64,000 nucleotides of DNA from Prauserella marina (GCF_002240355.1 NZ_CP016353.1:2530501-2594500); one strand, 5' to 3'. Counted from the stretch's first letter, positions 24,556 through 34,679 are shown. Numbers and translations are program-made. The notes: generated by a model not told the origin, from the letters alone.

Positions 24556-26409
24556 TCATCGACCCACAGCGTGGGCCGGGGAGCTGTAGATGCCGTCGCG
24601 TACGTCCTTGCGCACGGCCTCGTCGTCACGTTCGGCCGCGGGGCCGTAGCCGCCGGCGCCGGGCAGGCGCAGCACGACGATGTCGCCTGGCATGACCGGC
24701 TTGCCCGCGCCCTTGCTGTTGCGGAACTCGACGCCGGGGGAGTTCTCCTCGGTGTAGGAGGCGGGTGTGCCGTCCTCGGTGTTGGCGAAGCCTGCCATGA
24801 CCTCCGCTGCGGGCAGGGTCTCCCCGCGAGCCCAGGCGTCGAGCCCGCCCCGGTAGACGACGATCGAGGCGCGGGCGCCGTCGCCACCGCCGAGCACGCC
24901 CTGGGTGGGGAACCGGCACTGGTCGAGCTGATACGTCATGTGTACGGGAACCTGCGGTGTCACGATCATTTCCGTGGACGGCCCGCCGCGATGCTTGCCG
25001 ACTCCCGCGGTGTCGGCGACGAATTCCCGGCTGAGGACCAGTACCGGGAACGCTTCCTCGTCCAGTTCGATCGACGGTTCGAGGCAGTTGCCGCCCTCGA
25101 CGAGCGTCATGCTGCACCCGTCGTCGACGGCGGTACCGCCGAACGGCCCGCACAACGCCCTGATGGTGATGAACGGGTTGTACGTGCCCGCGCGGTCGTC
25201 GACACCGACGAAGCCGAGGACGCCGACGTCGTCGTAGTTCTCCGCGACGGCCAGTTCGGGGCTCGCCTGCGACAACGCGAGCTTGACCAGGTTCAGCGCC
25301 TTCGTGAAGAACATGGTGTGACCGGCGTTGGTCGACATCGGCGGCAGCGCGCTCAGACATGAACCCGGCGGGGCGACGACGTGGATCGGCCGGTAGGCAC
25401 CGGCGTTGAGGTCCATGGCAGTGGTGTCCAGGATGTTCACCACACCGAGATGCGCGGCCGAGACGGTGTCCGACCACTGGGAGGCGTAGCCGCCCCACTC
25501 CTCGCGGCATGTGCCCGAGTAGTCGACCTCGACGTTGTCCCCGTGCTTGCGCACCGTGCAGCGCACGAGCATCGGCTCGCCGTCCATGTTGTTGTCCAGG
25601 TAGTCCTGGGACTCGTAGACGCCGTCGGGAACCTCAAGCAGCGAGCTGCGCACCGTCCGCTCCGAGAAGTCCAATGTGTACTGCGCGGCGGCGCGGTAGA
25701 GATCGGTACCGTAGCGCCTTGCGTAGCGCAGCACCATGTCGGAACCGATCTGCAACGCCGACTTGATCACCTGGAGGTCGTTGATCGTGATGTCGGGAAT
25801 CCGGGTCTGTTCGGTGAACAGCTCCAGATTCTCCGGAACCAGTTCTCCCCGGTCGTAGAGCTTGCGCGGGGTGAGCTTGATGCCTTCGGCGTACATGTCG
25901 CGCTGCAATCCGGCGCCCATGCCGGCGGGAACGGGGCCGCCGATGTCCAGCCAGTGCGTGATGGCGACGGCGAAGCCGAGTAGATCGTCGCCGTCGAAGA
26001 TCGGCATCAACGTGCCGACGTCGTTGACGTGGCTACCACCCCGGTAGGGGTCGTTGTAGATGAGCACGTCGCCCGGCTGGAAACGCTCCACGCCCCAGTG
26101 CTCGATCGCCATGCGGGCGTAGAACTGGTTGATGACGTAGTGCGCCGGCGCCGCGCTGGCCATCGCCAGCGCGTCGAAGTCGAGGTCCCGCTCGGTGTCC
26201 CTCGGCGCGAGCAGGCCGATCCCGAAGTCGTTGACCTCGCTGAGCAACGGGCTCAGCGCCGCCGTGTTGACCTTCAGCTGCATCTGAAGCGCGACGTGCC
26301 TCAGCGCGTGGCGCAGCACCTCGGCCGTCGTGAGGTCGATGCCGTATCGCGACTGGACCTCGTCCGCGCTCAACGCCAGCGTGTCGCGACGTGCCTGCGT
26401 GTCCGTCAT
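24556..26409 (-). CDS. hyuB: HyuB-type hydantoinase / acetone-carboxylase-like alpha subunit
   Basis: 617 aa from the ATG at 26409, overlapping the HyuA stop by 4 bp. It begins TAEVLRHALRHVALQM, followed by the metal-site strands GDVLIYNDPYRGGSHVNDV and AITHWLDIGG. The mid-region CTVRKHGDNVEVDYSGT and the late GKHRGGPS plus LRLPGAGGYGP tail are hallmarks of hydantoinase B/oxoprolinase. These subunits, with HyuA, cleave or carboxylate substrates in an ATP-dependent way. The substrate is unknown; the ligase next door fits a carboxylation role. Confidence 0.85.
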   Translation of the reverse strand: MTDTQARRDTLALSADEVQSRYGIDLTTAEVLRHALRHVALQMQLKVNTAALSPLLSEVNDFGIGLLAPRDTERDLDFDALAMASAAPAHYVINQFYARMAIEHWGVERFQPGDVLIYNDPYRGGSHVNDVGTLMPIFDGDDLLGFAVAITHWLDIGGPVPAGMGAGLQRDMYAEGIKLTPRKLYDRGELVPENLELFTEQTRIPDITINDLQVIKSALQIGSDMVLRYARRYGTDLYRAAAQYTLDFSERTVRSSLLEVPDGVYESQDYLDNNMDGEPMLVRCTVRKHGDNVEVDYSGTCREEWGGYASQWSDTVSAAHLGVVNILDTTAMDLNAGAYRPIHVVAPPGSCLSALPPMSTNAGHTMFFTKALNLVKLALSQASPELAVAENYDDVGVLGFVGVDDRAGTYNPFITIRALCGPFGGTAVDDGCSMTLVEGGNCLEPSIELDEEAFPVLVLSREFVADTAGVGKHRGGPSTEMIVTPQVPVHMTYQLDQCRFPTQGVLGGGDGARASIVVYRGGLDAWARGETLPAAEVMAGFANTEDGTPASYTEENSPGVEFRNSKGAGKPVMPGDIVVLRLPGAGGYGPAAERDDEAVRKDVRDGIYSSPAHAVGR

Positions 26410-28445
26410 GCTCGGGTCTCCTTGCTGTCCACAATGATGTCGCCGACGTCGTTGACCCTGGCGCTGTCGCCGGGTACGAGGACTCCGGTGTAGCTCGGCG
26501 CCTCGATCACGGCCGGGCCGTTGACGACCTGACCTGGTGCCAGTTCGGTCGCCAGGTACACGGGGCTGTCCGGGTGGGCCACTCCGCCGGTGACGATCGT
26601 GCGGCGCGAGCGTGGTTCGGCGGGGGCGGTCTCGGGAAGCGGCGCGGGACGCACGGCGCGTTCGCCGTCGGCGACCACCCTGACCCGCAGCGACGAGATC
26701 TGCACCGGCGCGGGCAGCGTGTATCCGTACTGCTTGCGGTGGGCGTCGGCGAACGCCTCGGTGAAGTGCTCGAACACGTCCTCGGTCCGGCTGGCGTCGA
26801 CCAGTGCGGGCAGTTCCCACCGCTGGCCCGCGTACATGCCGTCGACGTAGAACTCCACGTGCGTCTCGGCGTCGTCGCCGAACTGCTTGCGCAGCCGTAC
26901 CGCGGACTCCCGCATCCTGGCGAAGGACTCGGTCATGAGCTCGGGCGTCGCGATCTTCATGATCGGCATCACCTCCTGCTCGAAGCCCGCTCCCTCCAGC
27001 AGTCCGAACGCCGAGAAGACACCGGCGAGCGCGGGGAAGACGACGGTCGGAATCTCCAGGATGCGGGCCACCTGCGTCGCGGCGAACGGGCCTGCCGCGC
27101 CGTAGGCCAGCAGGCCGAATTCACGAGGGTCCACGCCTCGGTAGACGGTGAGCTGCCGGACGGCCTCTGCCATGGAGTTGATGGCGACCGCGGCGATGGC
27201 GTTGGCTGCCTCCGTCGCATCCATGCCGATGGTCGCGCCCAGCTCCTGCAACGCCTGCTGAGCGGCCGGGAGGTCGGGCATGATCTCCCCGCTGAGCGGA
27301 GTGTCGGGTGCCAGCCAGCCCAGGACGAGCAGCGCGTCGGTGACCGTGGGAAGCGTGCCTCCCTTGCCGTAGCACACGGGCCCTGGATTGCTGCCCGCGC
27401 TTTCGGGGCCGACGGCGATTCCGCCCGCGGCGTTGACCGACGCGATACTGCCGCCGCCTGCGCCGATGCTGTGGATTTCGAGCACGGGCATGCTGACGAG
27501 CACGTCGTGCTCCAGTTCCAGCTCGCGTTTGGTGGACGCGTGGCCGTCCGTGATCACCGCGACGTCGGTGCTCGTACCGCCCATGTCGAAACCGACGAGG
27601 TGGGGCAGTTCCAGCAGCCGGGAATAGGTCTGCACGCCGAGCACACCGCCGACGGGCCCGCTGTTCAGCGTGGTGACCGGCGTCGCGCTGGCTTCGGCTG
27701 GCGCGCACAGGCCGCCGTCGTTGGTCATGAACGACAGCGGTGCCTCGTAGCCCGCGTCGAGAAGGCGCTGTTCCACGGAGGAGGTGTAGGTGGTCATCAG
27801 CGGCTGTGCGTACGCGTTGAGCACGGTCGTCGAGGTGCGGTTGTACTCGCGGGGGAACGGCGCGACCTCCGACGAGATGCTCACTCGCACGTCGGGGAAG
27901 TGCTTGCGGATCAACGCGGCGGCCCGCAACTCGTGGGCGGGGTGCTTGTAGGCGTGGGTGAAGCAGACGGCGATGGCGGCGCAGCCCTCGTCCCGAAGCT
28001 GCTCGACCTCCTGCAGCAGCTGCTTTTCGTCGAGCGGGACGAGCACGCTGCCGTCGGCGAGGATGCGTTCCCGCACGTTCCGCCGCAGGTAGCGTTCGAC
28101 GATCGGCCGGAGTTCGTGCGGACGGCGGTACCTCGGGTCCATGATCGCGTCCGGAGCGCGCCAGCCCCTGCCCATGTCCATCAGGTCGCGGAAACCGGCG
28201 CTGGCGATGAGCCCGATCTTCGCGCCACGGCGGGTCAGGATCGCGTTCAGCGCGACCGTGGTGCCGTGCACGATCTGCGCGACGTCCTCATGATCGACGT
28301 CGGCCTTGCTCAGTGTGTTGAGCAGGCCCGCGGCGAGATCTCCGTGCGTGGTCAGCGACTTGGTGGCGACCACGATCTGGTTCTCGTCGGCTACGACCAG
28401 GTCGGTGAACGTGCCGCCCGTGTCGATTCCGATGCGTAGTGGCAT
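26406..28445 (-). CDS. hyuA: HyuA-type hydantoinase / acetone-carboxylase-like beta subunit
   Basis: 679 aa, ATG start with AGAGGGGCA upstream. The N-terminus RIGIDTGGTFTDLVV is the ATPase phosphate loop of the HyuA/oxoprolinase A fold; VHGTTVALNAILTRRGA and VGFDMGGTSTDVAVI (second phosphate site) confirm it. HSIGAGGGSIASV and PGPVCYGKGG are conserved. It phosphorylates the substrate for the HyuB partner. It is the first gene of the operon, 332 bp downstream of the TetR gene. Confidence 0.88.
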   Translation of the reverse strand: MPLRIGIDTGGTFTDLVVADENQIVVATKSLTTHGDLAAGLLNTLSKADVDHEDVAQIVHGTTVALNAILTRRGAKIGLIASAGFRDLMDMGRGWRAPDAIMDPRYRRPHELRPIVERYLRRNVRERILADGSVLVPLDEKQLLQEVEQLRDEGCAAIAVCFTHAYKHPAHELRAAALIRKHFPDVRVSISSEVAPFPREYNRTSTTVLNAYAQPLMTTYTSSVEQRLLDAGYEAPLSFMTNDGGLCAPAEASATPVTTLNSGPVGGVLGVQTYSRLLELPHLVGFDMGGTSTDVAVITDGHASTKRELELEHDVLVSMPVLEIHSIGAGGGSIASVNAAGGIAVGPESAGSNPGPVCYGKGGTLPTVTDALLVLGWLAPDTPLSGEIMPDLPAAQQALQELGATIGMDATEAANAIAAVAINSMAEAVRQLTVYRGVDPREFGLLAYGAAGPFAATQVARILEIPTVVFPALAGVFSAFGLLEGAGFEQEVMPIMKIATPELMTESFARMRESAVRLRKQFGDDAETHVEFYVDGMYAGQRWELPALVDASRTEDVFEHFTEAFADAHRKQYGYTLPAPVQISSLRVRVVADGERAVRPAPLPETAPAEPRSRRTIVTGGVAHPDSPVYLATELAPGQVVNGPAVIEAPSYTGVLVPGDSARVNDVGDIIVDSKETRA

Positions 28446-28777
28446 TGCCCCTCTTTCCGTTCGGAACGTGGCGTGAGCCGGTGCGGGAGGAGGGAAGCAC
28501 CGGATCCGTGGGGTCTGAAGTGAGACAGGTTGACTAACTGGTGGGTAAAGTAACAGGAGTCGGTTCCGTAGGCAATGTCACACGGATGGGTGGTCTCATT
28601 GTGGCAGTCGCCAGATCTCCCCAGGTGAAAGGGAGGTTAGTGGCGCGTCGGAGCCACGTAAGAGCGATCGGAGATCGTCTGGTCGAGGCTCGTCGGACAC
28701 GACCGGCAGGCTGCCTTCACGGTAAAGCTCGCTGGCGCCGCGCGGTTCCGGGGCGGCTGGAAGGCGACGCGAACGCG
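28446..28777. other. Intergenic region upstream of the hyu-type operon
   Basis: 332 bp without a supportable gene. It must carry the operon promoter on the minus strand. AGTTAGTCAACCTG-like sequence (complement of about 28528-28540) resembles the AACC/GGTT half-sites near the TetR gene but is not a full palindrome. Confidence 0.4.
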
Positions 28778-29368
28778 CTACGCCGGTTCCGGTTTGATGA
28801 ATCCGGACAACAACAGGATGAGCTGGTCGAACAAAGCGTAGACGCTGATCCGTCCGTCGGGGCGATACCAGCGAGCTATCGACAGCGTCATGCCGTTGAC
28901 CAGGTTCACCATCGTCATGACGTCGACGTCGGAGCGGATGACGCCGTCTTTGACGCACTGCTCGACCAATCCGGCCGCCGCGCGGTTCACGTCGCGCGCC
29001 CACGACTGGTAGTTGCGCAGTGCTTGCGGCGAGAGCTGGTGCTGGTCGGAGATCAGTACCGCGTAGTAGGTCTGGTAGCGCACCGCGGAATTGACCTGAA
29101 CTTGCAGGTAACGCAGCAGCTTTTCGCGTGAATCGAGGTCGCTGTCCACGATCTCCTCGATACTGTGGCGCAGCGGGTAGATGACCTGCTCGACGATCGT
29201 CTCCAGCAGCCAGCGTTTGGAGCTGACGTATTGATAGACGGTCGGTTTGCTGACTCCCGCCTCCGCCGCGATGTCGGTGATGGTGGCTTCGACGAAGCCT
29301 TTGCGTTCGAACACGCGAGCCGCCGCGTCGACGACTTCCTGCACGCTTGTGGCGCGCTGAGGTGGCAT
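28778..29368 (-). CDS. TetR-family regulator of the hyu-type operon
   Basis: 196 aa, ATG start with GGAGG upstream. The HTH spans about residues 8-55 (VQEVVDAAARVFERKGF; TITDIAAEAGVSKPTVYQYV). The C-terminal domain is of the TetR type fused to acyl-CoA metabolism regulators by general look (VRYQTYYAVLISDQHQLSPQ). It lies upstream of and in line with the HyuA operon and divergent from the AfsR-like gene. Two palindromes lie before its start. Confidence 0.85.
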   Translation of the reverse strand: MPPQRATSVQEVVDAAARVFERKGFVEATITDIAAEAGVSKPTVYQYVSSKRWLLETIVEQVIYPLRHSIEEIVDSDLDSREKLLRYLQVQVNSAVRYQTYYAVLISDQHQLSPQALRNYQSWARDVNRAAAGLVEQCVKDGVIRSDVDVMTMVNLVNGMTLSIARWYRPDGRISVYALFDQLILLLSGFIKPEPA

Positions 29369-29393
29369 GGTGTCGTCCTCCTTTCTGGATAGC

Positions 29394-29488
29394 CTAACCG
29401 GTTGGTCATGCCGTGGGACGACCTTTTGATTGGACCAGAAGGGGTTTTTGAAGCTTTGTTGCCCCCACGGTCAACCAACCGGAGTTGG
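29394..29488. promoter_or_regulatory. Two putative TetR operators
   Basis: CTAACCGGTTGG at 29394-29405 (core AACCGGTT at 29396-29403) is palindromic with one mismatch. CCAAC-CGGA-GTTGG at 29475-29488 has perfect 5-bp arms. Both share the CCAACCGG theme and lie between the divergent TetR and AfsR-like genes. Confidence 0.5.
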
Positions 29489-29669
29489 GAGACTCGGCGT
29501 GCGGCTACGGCTGCCGCGACACCGGTCCATGTCGAGTCCGTTTCCCGTTGACCCGTCAGGCGACGATCCCGGTCACGGCTGACAGGATGCGAACGGGGAA
29601 TCGCGCTCGCCACGTCACGCGGCGCGCCGGTTCCGGTCACGATGTCGGCGGCAGGACGGGAAGTCAGCG

Positions 29670-32534
29670 ATGAACGCGGTTCCGGACTTCCGCATACTCG
29701 GCCCCGTCGAGGTGCGGTACGAGGGAAAACCGTTGCCCATCACCGCTCCGATGCAACGTGCCGTGCTGGCGAGCCTGCTGACAAGGGATCTCGCCGTCGT
29801 TCCCGTCACGGCGCTGGTTGGCGATCTGTGGGGCGCTTCGCCCCCCGCCTCCGCCGTCGCCACCGTGCGCAACTACATCCGCAGGCTGCGGGCACTGCTC
29901 CCCGAGGGCACGATCGAGAGCACTCATGCGGGCTACCGGCTGCTGGCGCGGCCCGAGCAGATCGACGCCTTCCGGCTCACCGCCCTCGGTGAGCGGGCGC
30001 GCGCGCTCAAGGACACCACGCCGGACGAGGCCGTCGCGACACTGACCGCCGCCATGGAAACCTGGCGGGGTGCGCCGCTGCAAGGCATCGGCGACGTCCC
30101 GCTGCGCGCGTGGCAGGCTCCCCGCCTCGAAGAGTCGTACCTCGGTGTCGCCGAGGAGTACTACGACCTCCAGTTGCGGGCAGGCGCGGCCGGGCGAGTG
30201 CTCGCCGACCTCACCAGGTTCCACTCCCAGTACCCGATGCGGGAACGGCTCGCTGGCCAGTTGATGCTGGCGCTGTACCGGACGGGACGTACCGCGGATG
30301 CCGCCGCGTGCTTTCGCAGGCTCAGGGCCACCTTCGTCAACCGGCTGGGCGTGGAACCGGGAACCGAGCTCCGCGACCTGCACGGTGCCATCCTCCGCCA
30401 GGATCCCGAATTGCTCACCTCGGGAAGGTCGGCGCCGCTCTCCGGAAAATCCTACGGGGCGGAAACACGTTCGGTGCTGCCGCCCGTTCCCCGGGATTTC
30501 GTTGGCAGGGCGGAAGTTCTCGACGAGATCGCCGGGCATTTCGACGCGCTGACCGCGTCGCCGGTCACCGCGTTGACATGCGTGGTGCACGGACAGGGCG
30601 GGGTCGGCAAGTCGGCCATCGCGTGGAAGGTCGCCGCGGACGTCGCCGACCGGTTTCCAGGAGGAACGCTGTGCGTCGACCTGCACGGCGCGACGCCGGG
30701 CGCCCCCGCGTTGTCCACGCGCGACACGCTGGGCCTGCTGATCAAGGAGCTGGGCGGCGCCGAGCTCGAACCACACGACGACCTCGACGACGTCATCCGC
30801 TGGTACCGGGCAAGGCTCAGCGGGCGCAGGGTGCTGCTCGTCCTGGACAACGCCGTCAACCTCGGGCAGGTCGCGCCGGTCCTGCCCGACGAACCGGGGT
30901 GCGCCGCGATCGTCACCACGCGTTCTCCCGACGGCGGGCCGCAGGGCGTCGTGCGCGTGTACCTGCCTGCCATGTCGGCTGAGGAGTCGGTCGCGTTGCT
31001 CGCCAGCACCGCAGGTGCGCGCAAGGTCCGCGCCGAGCCGGAACAAGCGGCCCGGCTGGCGAGTCAGTGCGGCGGCCTGCCCCTCGCGCTGCGCCTTGTC
31101 GGCACCAGGGCGGCAACCCAGCCGCACTGGCCACTCGCCGACTGGGTGACCCTGCTCGGCGACGAACGCAGGCGGCTCGACCAGCTCAGCCACGAAGGTC
31201 TTGATCTGCGGGCGAGCCTGCTGGTGAGTATCGACAGCCTCAGGGCCACCGGTGAGCCAGGCGACCTGGACGCCACCCGGTTGTTCGACCTGCTCGGTGT
31301 GCTGCCCGCTCCAGGCTGCACACCGGAACTGGCCGCGGCACTGACCGGCTGGCCGGTGCGCAGAGCGGAGCGCGCGTTGCGGCAGCTCGCCGGTGCGCAC
31401 GTGTTGTTCAGCCCGCGTCCTTCCTACTACGTGCTCTACGACCTCGTCGCGTTGCTGGCGAAGGAACAGGACGGTGGCAGGGACGACGAGGAAAGGGCGG
31501 CGCTGGTGTCGCGGGTCGTCCGCTGGTATCTCGCCGCCGCGCGGCAGGCCGCCGAGAAGATCTCCGGCGCCAGATCTCCGCACGGCCTCCCGCGACGGCA
31601 CCCCGTCGACGAGCTGGAGACCGTCCGGTTCGCCGCGGCGGGGGAGGCGACGGCCTGGCTCGACGCCGAAATCGGGCACCTGGTCACGTTGTTCGCGCGG
31701 CTGGCCGCGTTGCGGCCCCGGGCGGCGGCCGAACTGGCGATCCCGCTGACCCATGCGCTCGCGTTGTACTTCAACATCACGATGCGCTGGCGGGAACGCG
31801 ACGCGCTCGCGGAGTGCATTCTGGACCTCGCCGACAGCGACGCCGATGACCGGCTGGAACCCTTCGCGCTGTCCCAGCTCGTCAACATCGAAGGCCAGCG
31901 CGGCAATCTCGGCGAAGCCGACAGACTGGCGCGGCGCGCGCACGAGCTGTTCACGGCGCAGGGAAGGGACACCGACCTCGATTTCGCGGGGTTGCTGATG
32001 AACTGGTCGAACGTGCTGTTCTTCAGCGACAGGGTCGACGAGGCGACCGCGCTGTGCGGGCGGGCGGCGGAACTGGCCGCGGCCCACGGCTACCGTTATA
32101 TCGAGGCAGCCGCGCTGAGCAATCTCGCGACGGTGCGGCGGATCTACGGCGACACGGCGGAAGCCTTGTCACTGCTGGAGAAAGCGGCGCACATCCACTC
32201 GGACTGCGGAAACCTCTACGGCCAGGCGATGACCTACAACGTGCTGCTCGCCATCCACGGCGAGCGAGGTGATCACCGCGCCGTGATCCGGCATGCCACG
32301 ACCGCGCTGGCGCTGTGCGACGAGCTGGGAAACGGTTACTGCACAGCCGAATGCCACGCGAGGACGGCCAGGTCGCTGAGCGAACTCGGCAGGGCGGACG
32401 AGGCCGAGGACCAGCTCGCCAGAGCCCACGAAGTGATGGCGGGCATCAGCAGCAGGGAACGTTTCCGGCTGGCTTCGCTGCTGGACAACATCGAGTTCCA
32501 CGAGAGTTGGAAGGACGGCCCCCGGGGCGCCTGA
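29670..32534 (+). CDS. AfsR/SARP-type regulator with NB-ARC and TPR domains
   Basis: 954 aa, ATG start with GGGAAG upstream. Residues 1-100 are an OmpR-like winged helix (FRILGPVEVRYEG ... SAVATVRNYIRRLRALL) and about 105-250 the BTAD domain. The NB-ARC ATPase has its P-loop in GQGGVGKSA (Lys near 314) and Walker B VLLVLDN; TTRSPDGG and GLPLALRLVG are further STAND motifs. TPR-like helices fill the C-terminal 300 residues. Such proteins activate secondary metabolism or development genes in actinomycetes. The target is unknown; the adjacent VWA gene is one candidate. Confidence 0.88.
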   Translation: MNAVPDFRILGPVEVRYEGKPLPITAPMQRAVLASLLTRDLAVVPVTALVGDLWGASPPASAVATVRNYIRRLRALLPEGTIESTHAGYRLLARPEQIDAFRLTALGERARALKDTTPDEAVATLTAAMETWRGAPLQGIGDVPLRAWQAPRLEESYLGVAEEYYDLQLRAGAAGRVLADLTRFHSQYPMRERLAGQLMLALYRTGRTADAAACFRRLRATFVNRLGVEPGTELRDLHGAILRQDPELLTSGRSAPLSGKSYGAETRSVLPPVPRDFVGRAEVLDEIAGHFDALTASPVTALTCVVHGQGGVGKSAIAWKVAADVADRFPGGTLCVDLHGATPGAPALSTRDTLGLLIKELGGAELEPHDDLDDVIRWYRARLSGRRVLLVLDNAVNLGQVAPVLPDEPGCAAIVTTRSPDGGPQGVVRVYLPAMSAEESVALLASTAGARKVRAEPEQAARLASQCGGLPLALRLVGTRAATQPHWPLADWVTLLGDERRRLDQLSHEGLDLRASLLVSIDSLRATGEPGDLDATRLFDLLGVLPAPGCTPELAAALTGWPVRRAERALRQLAGAHVLFSPRPSYYVLYDLVALLAKEQDGGRDDEERAALVSRVVRWYLAAARQAAEKISGARSPHGLPRRHPVDELETVRFAAAGEATAWLDAEIGHLVTLFARLAALRPRAAAELAIPLTHALALYFNITMRWRERDALAECILDLADSDADDRLEPFALSQLVNIEGQRGNLGEADRLARRAHELFTAQGRDTDLDFAGLLMNWSNVLFFSDRVDEATALCGRAAELAAAHGYRYIEAAALSNLATVRRIYGDTAEALSLLEKAAHIHSDCGNLYGQAMTYNVLLAIHGERGDHRAVIRHATTALALCDELGNGYCTAECHARTARSLSELGRADEAEDQLARAHEVMAGISSRERFRLASLLDNIEFHESWKDGPRGA

Positions 32535-32665
32535 GCCGATGCGGCCTGCCCCGGTAGCGGCCCGATAGCGCGCGGATAGCGGCGGCGAGCGAAGCGGAAC
32601 CACTCCCGGAATCATCGCGGTCCGAGGCGGGTCAGTTGTCTCGGAACGGCGAACAGGAGGCTCTC

Positions 32666-34507
32666 GTGAGCAAGTGGGGGAAGCATCGCGGCGCACCGAT
32701 CGGAGTCGGTCTGCTGTGCGCGGCGCTCGCCGCGGTGGGCGCGGGGCCGCCTGCCTCGGCGCAGGAGACGACGGAACAACTCGCGCCGGTGATGGTGACG
32801 CTCGACGCGTCGGGGTCGATGGCGCAGGCCATGCCTGAGGGCGGAACCAGAATGGACTCGGCGAAGACCGCGCTGACCGGACTTGTCGATGGGCTCGATG
32901 CCGAAGCGCGACTCGGGTTGCAGGTCTACGGCAGCCAGACTGGTGAGAGCCCTGAGGAAAAGGCGGCAGGCTGCGAGGACATCGTCACTGCCGAGCCGGT
33001 CGGTCCTGTCGACAAGCAAGCGCTCTCCCAGACGATCGACGGGATCGAACCGTCGGGGTACACGCCGATCGGCGCCGCGTTGCGCGCGGCTGCCGACGAA
33101 CTGCCCGACGAAGGACCACGAGCCGTCGTGTTGATCTCCGACGGCATCGACACCTGCGCGCCACCCGACCCGTGCGAGGTCGCGGAGGAACTGGACGCCG
33201 AAGGCGTCGAACTGTCCGTGCACGCGGTCGGTTTCCAGGTCGACGACGAGGCACGGTCGCAACTCACCTGCCTCGCCGACGCGACCGGAGGCAGCTACAC
33301 CGACGCCACGGACGCCGGTGAACTGGAGGAACAACTTCCCCAGGTGGTCAACCGCGCCCAGCGCACCTACGAAGCGCAGGGAACACCCATCACCGGAACC
33401 GAGGACTTCCCCGGCGCGCCCGCGATCACGGCAGGCCAGTACGTCGACACCATCGACGCGGGGCAGACCAAGTATTACTCGCTGTCCGTGCCGGAGGGCT
33501 ACACCGCTCATGTCGCGGCGACGGCCATCATCCCCGGTGACGAGAGCGACGCGGGCGTTCCGAGGCTCTACACGCGACTGTTCGACCCCGCGCGGAAGAA
33601 CTGCGACGAGACCTTCGACATCGCGGCAATGTGGCAGGCGCACCTGACCTCCACGATCTCGTGGAACGCCGAGGAGAACGCTGGTTCGTGCGCGGCGAAG
33701 GACGAACTGTACTTCTCGGTCGAACGGGAAGGGCCGGACGACACCAAGTTCTGGACCTATGACATGGAACTGATGGTGACGCTGGAGCCTCCGGTCGACG
33801 GCGATACGGGACCGGCGGCGAACTCGACGTTCGTGCCGTTCGAAGAGCCTTCCGGGCCCGAGCAGGGGGTGACCGGAGGCGGCAGCTTCAACGACGCCGT
33901 CGAACTTCCCGGCAGCGGGGTCTACACCGACGAGATGGCGCTCGGCGAGATGGCGACCTACAAGGTCGAACTCGACTGGGGTGAATCGCTCGCCGTGCAG
34001 ACCAATGTGGACAGCCGGGGAATCGATGACGTGATCACGGTGGACACGTCGTTGCGCAGTTCCTTGCGCAAGCGGACTTCGGAGAGCGCCACGTCCGAAC
34101 TCACCCTGCACGACGAACAGAACTCGGGTGATCCGGTCGAGATGACCCGTGTGCTCTACAACAACAGGGAGGACGGTTATCCCGCCGTCGCGGGCTGGTA
34201 CTACATCACGCTGGAGAGCGATCCCGGTGAGAGCAACGAGACCATGCCGGTGCGCCTGTCGGTGAGCAAGGGCGGCGAGGCCGTCGAAGCACCCGACTAC
34301 GTCAGCGCCGAAGGGCTTCCCGAGGGTCCCGTCACCGAGTCCGGTGGCAAGCAGGGCGCGGGAGCGCAACGGGACGACGTGGTCAGGACCGCGCGGGTGG
34401 AGGAAAAAGGTCTACCCGCATGGGGCTGGATCCTCATCGCCGGCGCGGGAGCGGCCGTGCTGACCGGCGGCGGACTGCTCGCGTTCCGGGGAAGGACGCA
34501 CCGGTAG
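32666..34507 (+). CDS. Surface protein with von Willebrand factor A domain
   Basis: 613 aa from the GTG at 32666, with AGGAGG 6 bases upstream. A signal peptide (GVGLLCAALAAVGAG, cleavage near ASAQ) is followed by a VWA domain with MIDAS residues in VTLDASGSMAQ and ISDGIDTC. A beta-rich middle part and a C-terminal membrane helix (GWILIAGAGAAVLTGGGLLAF) with a basic end RGRTHR complete it. It is exported and anchored by the C-terminal helix, and probably binds a metal-dependent ligand. It follows the AfsR-like gene by 131 bp. Confidence 0.8.
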   Translation: MSKWGKHRGAPIGVGLLCAALAAVGAGPPASAQETTEQLAPVMVTLDASGSMAQAMPEGGTRMDSAKTALTGLVDGLDAEARLGLQVYGSQTGESPEEKAAGCEDIVTAEPVGPVDKQALSQTIDGIEPSGYTPIGAALRAAADELPDEGPRAVVLISDGIDTCAPPDPCEVAEELDAEGVELSVHAVGFQVDDEARSQLTCLADATGGSYTDATDAGELEEQLPQVVNRAQRTYEAQGTPITGTEDFPGAPAITAGQYVDTIDAGQTKYYSLSVPEGYTAHVAATAIIPGDESDAGVPRLYTRLFDPARKNCDETFDIAAMWQAHLTSTISWNAEENAGSCAAKDELYFSVEREGPDDTKFWTYDMELMVTLEPPVDGDTGPAANSTFVPFEEPSGPEQGVTGGGSFNDAVELPGSGVYTDEMALGEMATYKVELDWGESLAVQTNVDSRGIDDVITVDTSLRSSLRKRTSESATSELTLHDEQNSGDPVEMTRVLYNNREDGYPAVAGWYYITLESDPGESNETMPVRLSVSKGGEAVEAPDYVSAEGLPEGPVTESGGKQGAGAQRDDVVRTARVEEKGLPAWGWILIAGAGAAVLTGGGLLAFRGRTHR

Positions 34508-34516
34508 CCGTGGCTC

Positions 34517-34553
34517 GTTGGTGTCCACCGGCGCGGGGCCGGTGGACACCAAC
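34517..34553 (+). terminator. Terminator after the VWA gene
   Basis: A perfect 16-bp stem (34517-34532 with 34538-34553) with a 5-nt loop, starting 9 bp after the stop codon. Confidence 0.88.
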
Positions 34554-34679
34554 GTTCGCGCCGCCGGTCCCAGCCGACGAGCCGCAGGGTTTCCGCCGTG
34601 CGCTGCGCCTTCGGTGCCTTCGGTCATGGGGCAGGGGCAGCCGTGCCGGGGGATCCGCGTCGTCGGATAGCGTCACGCC

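Noticed and set aside
29664-32087. 807-codon open frame on the minus strand
   Set aside because: It lies opposite the AfsR-like gene, is rich in Arg, Gln, Gly and Pro with no domain, and is a GC-content shadow.
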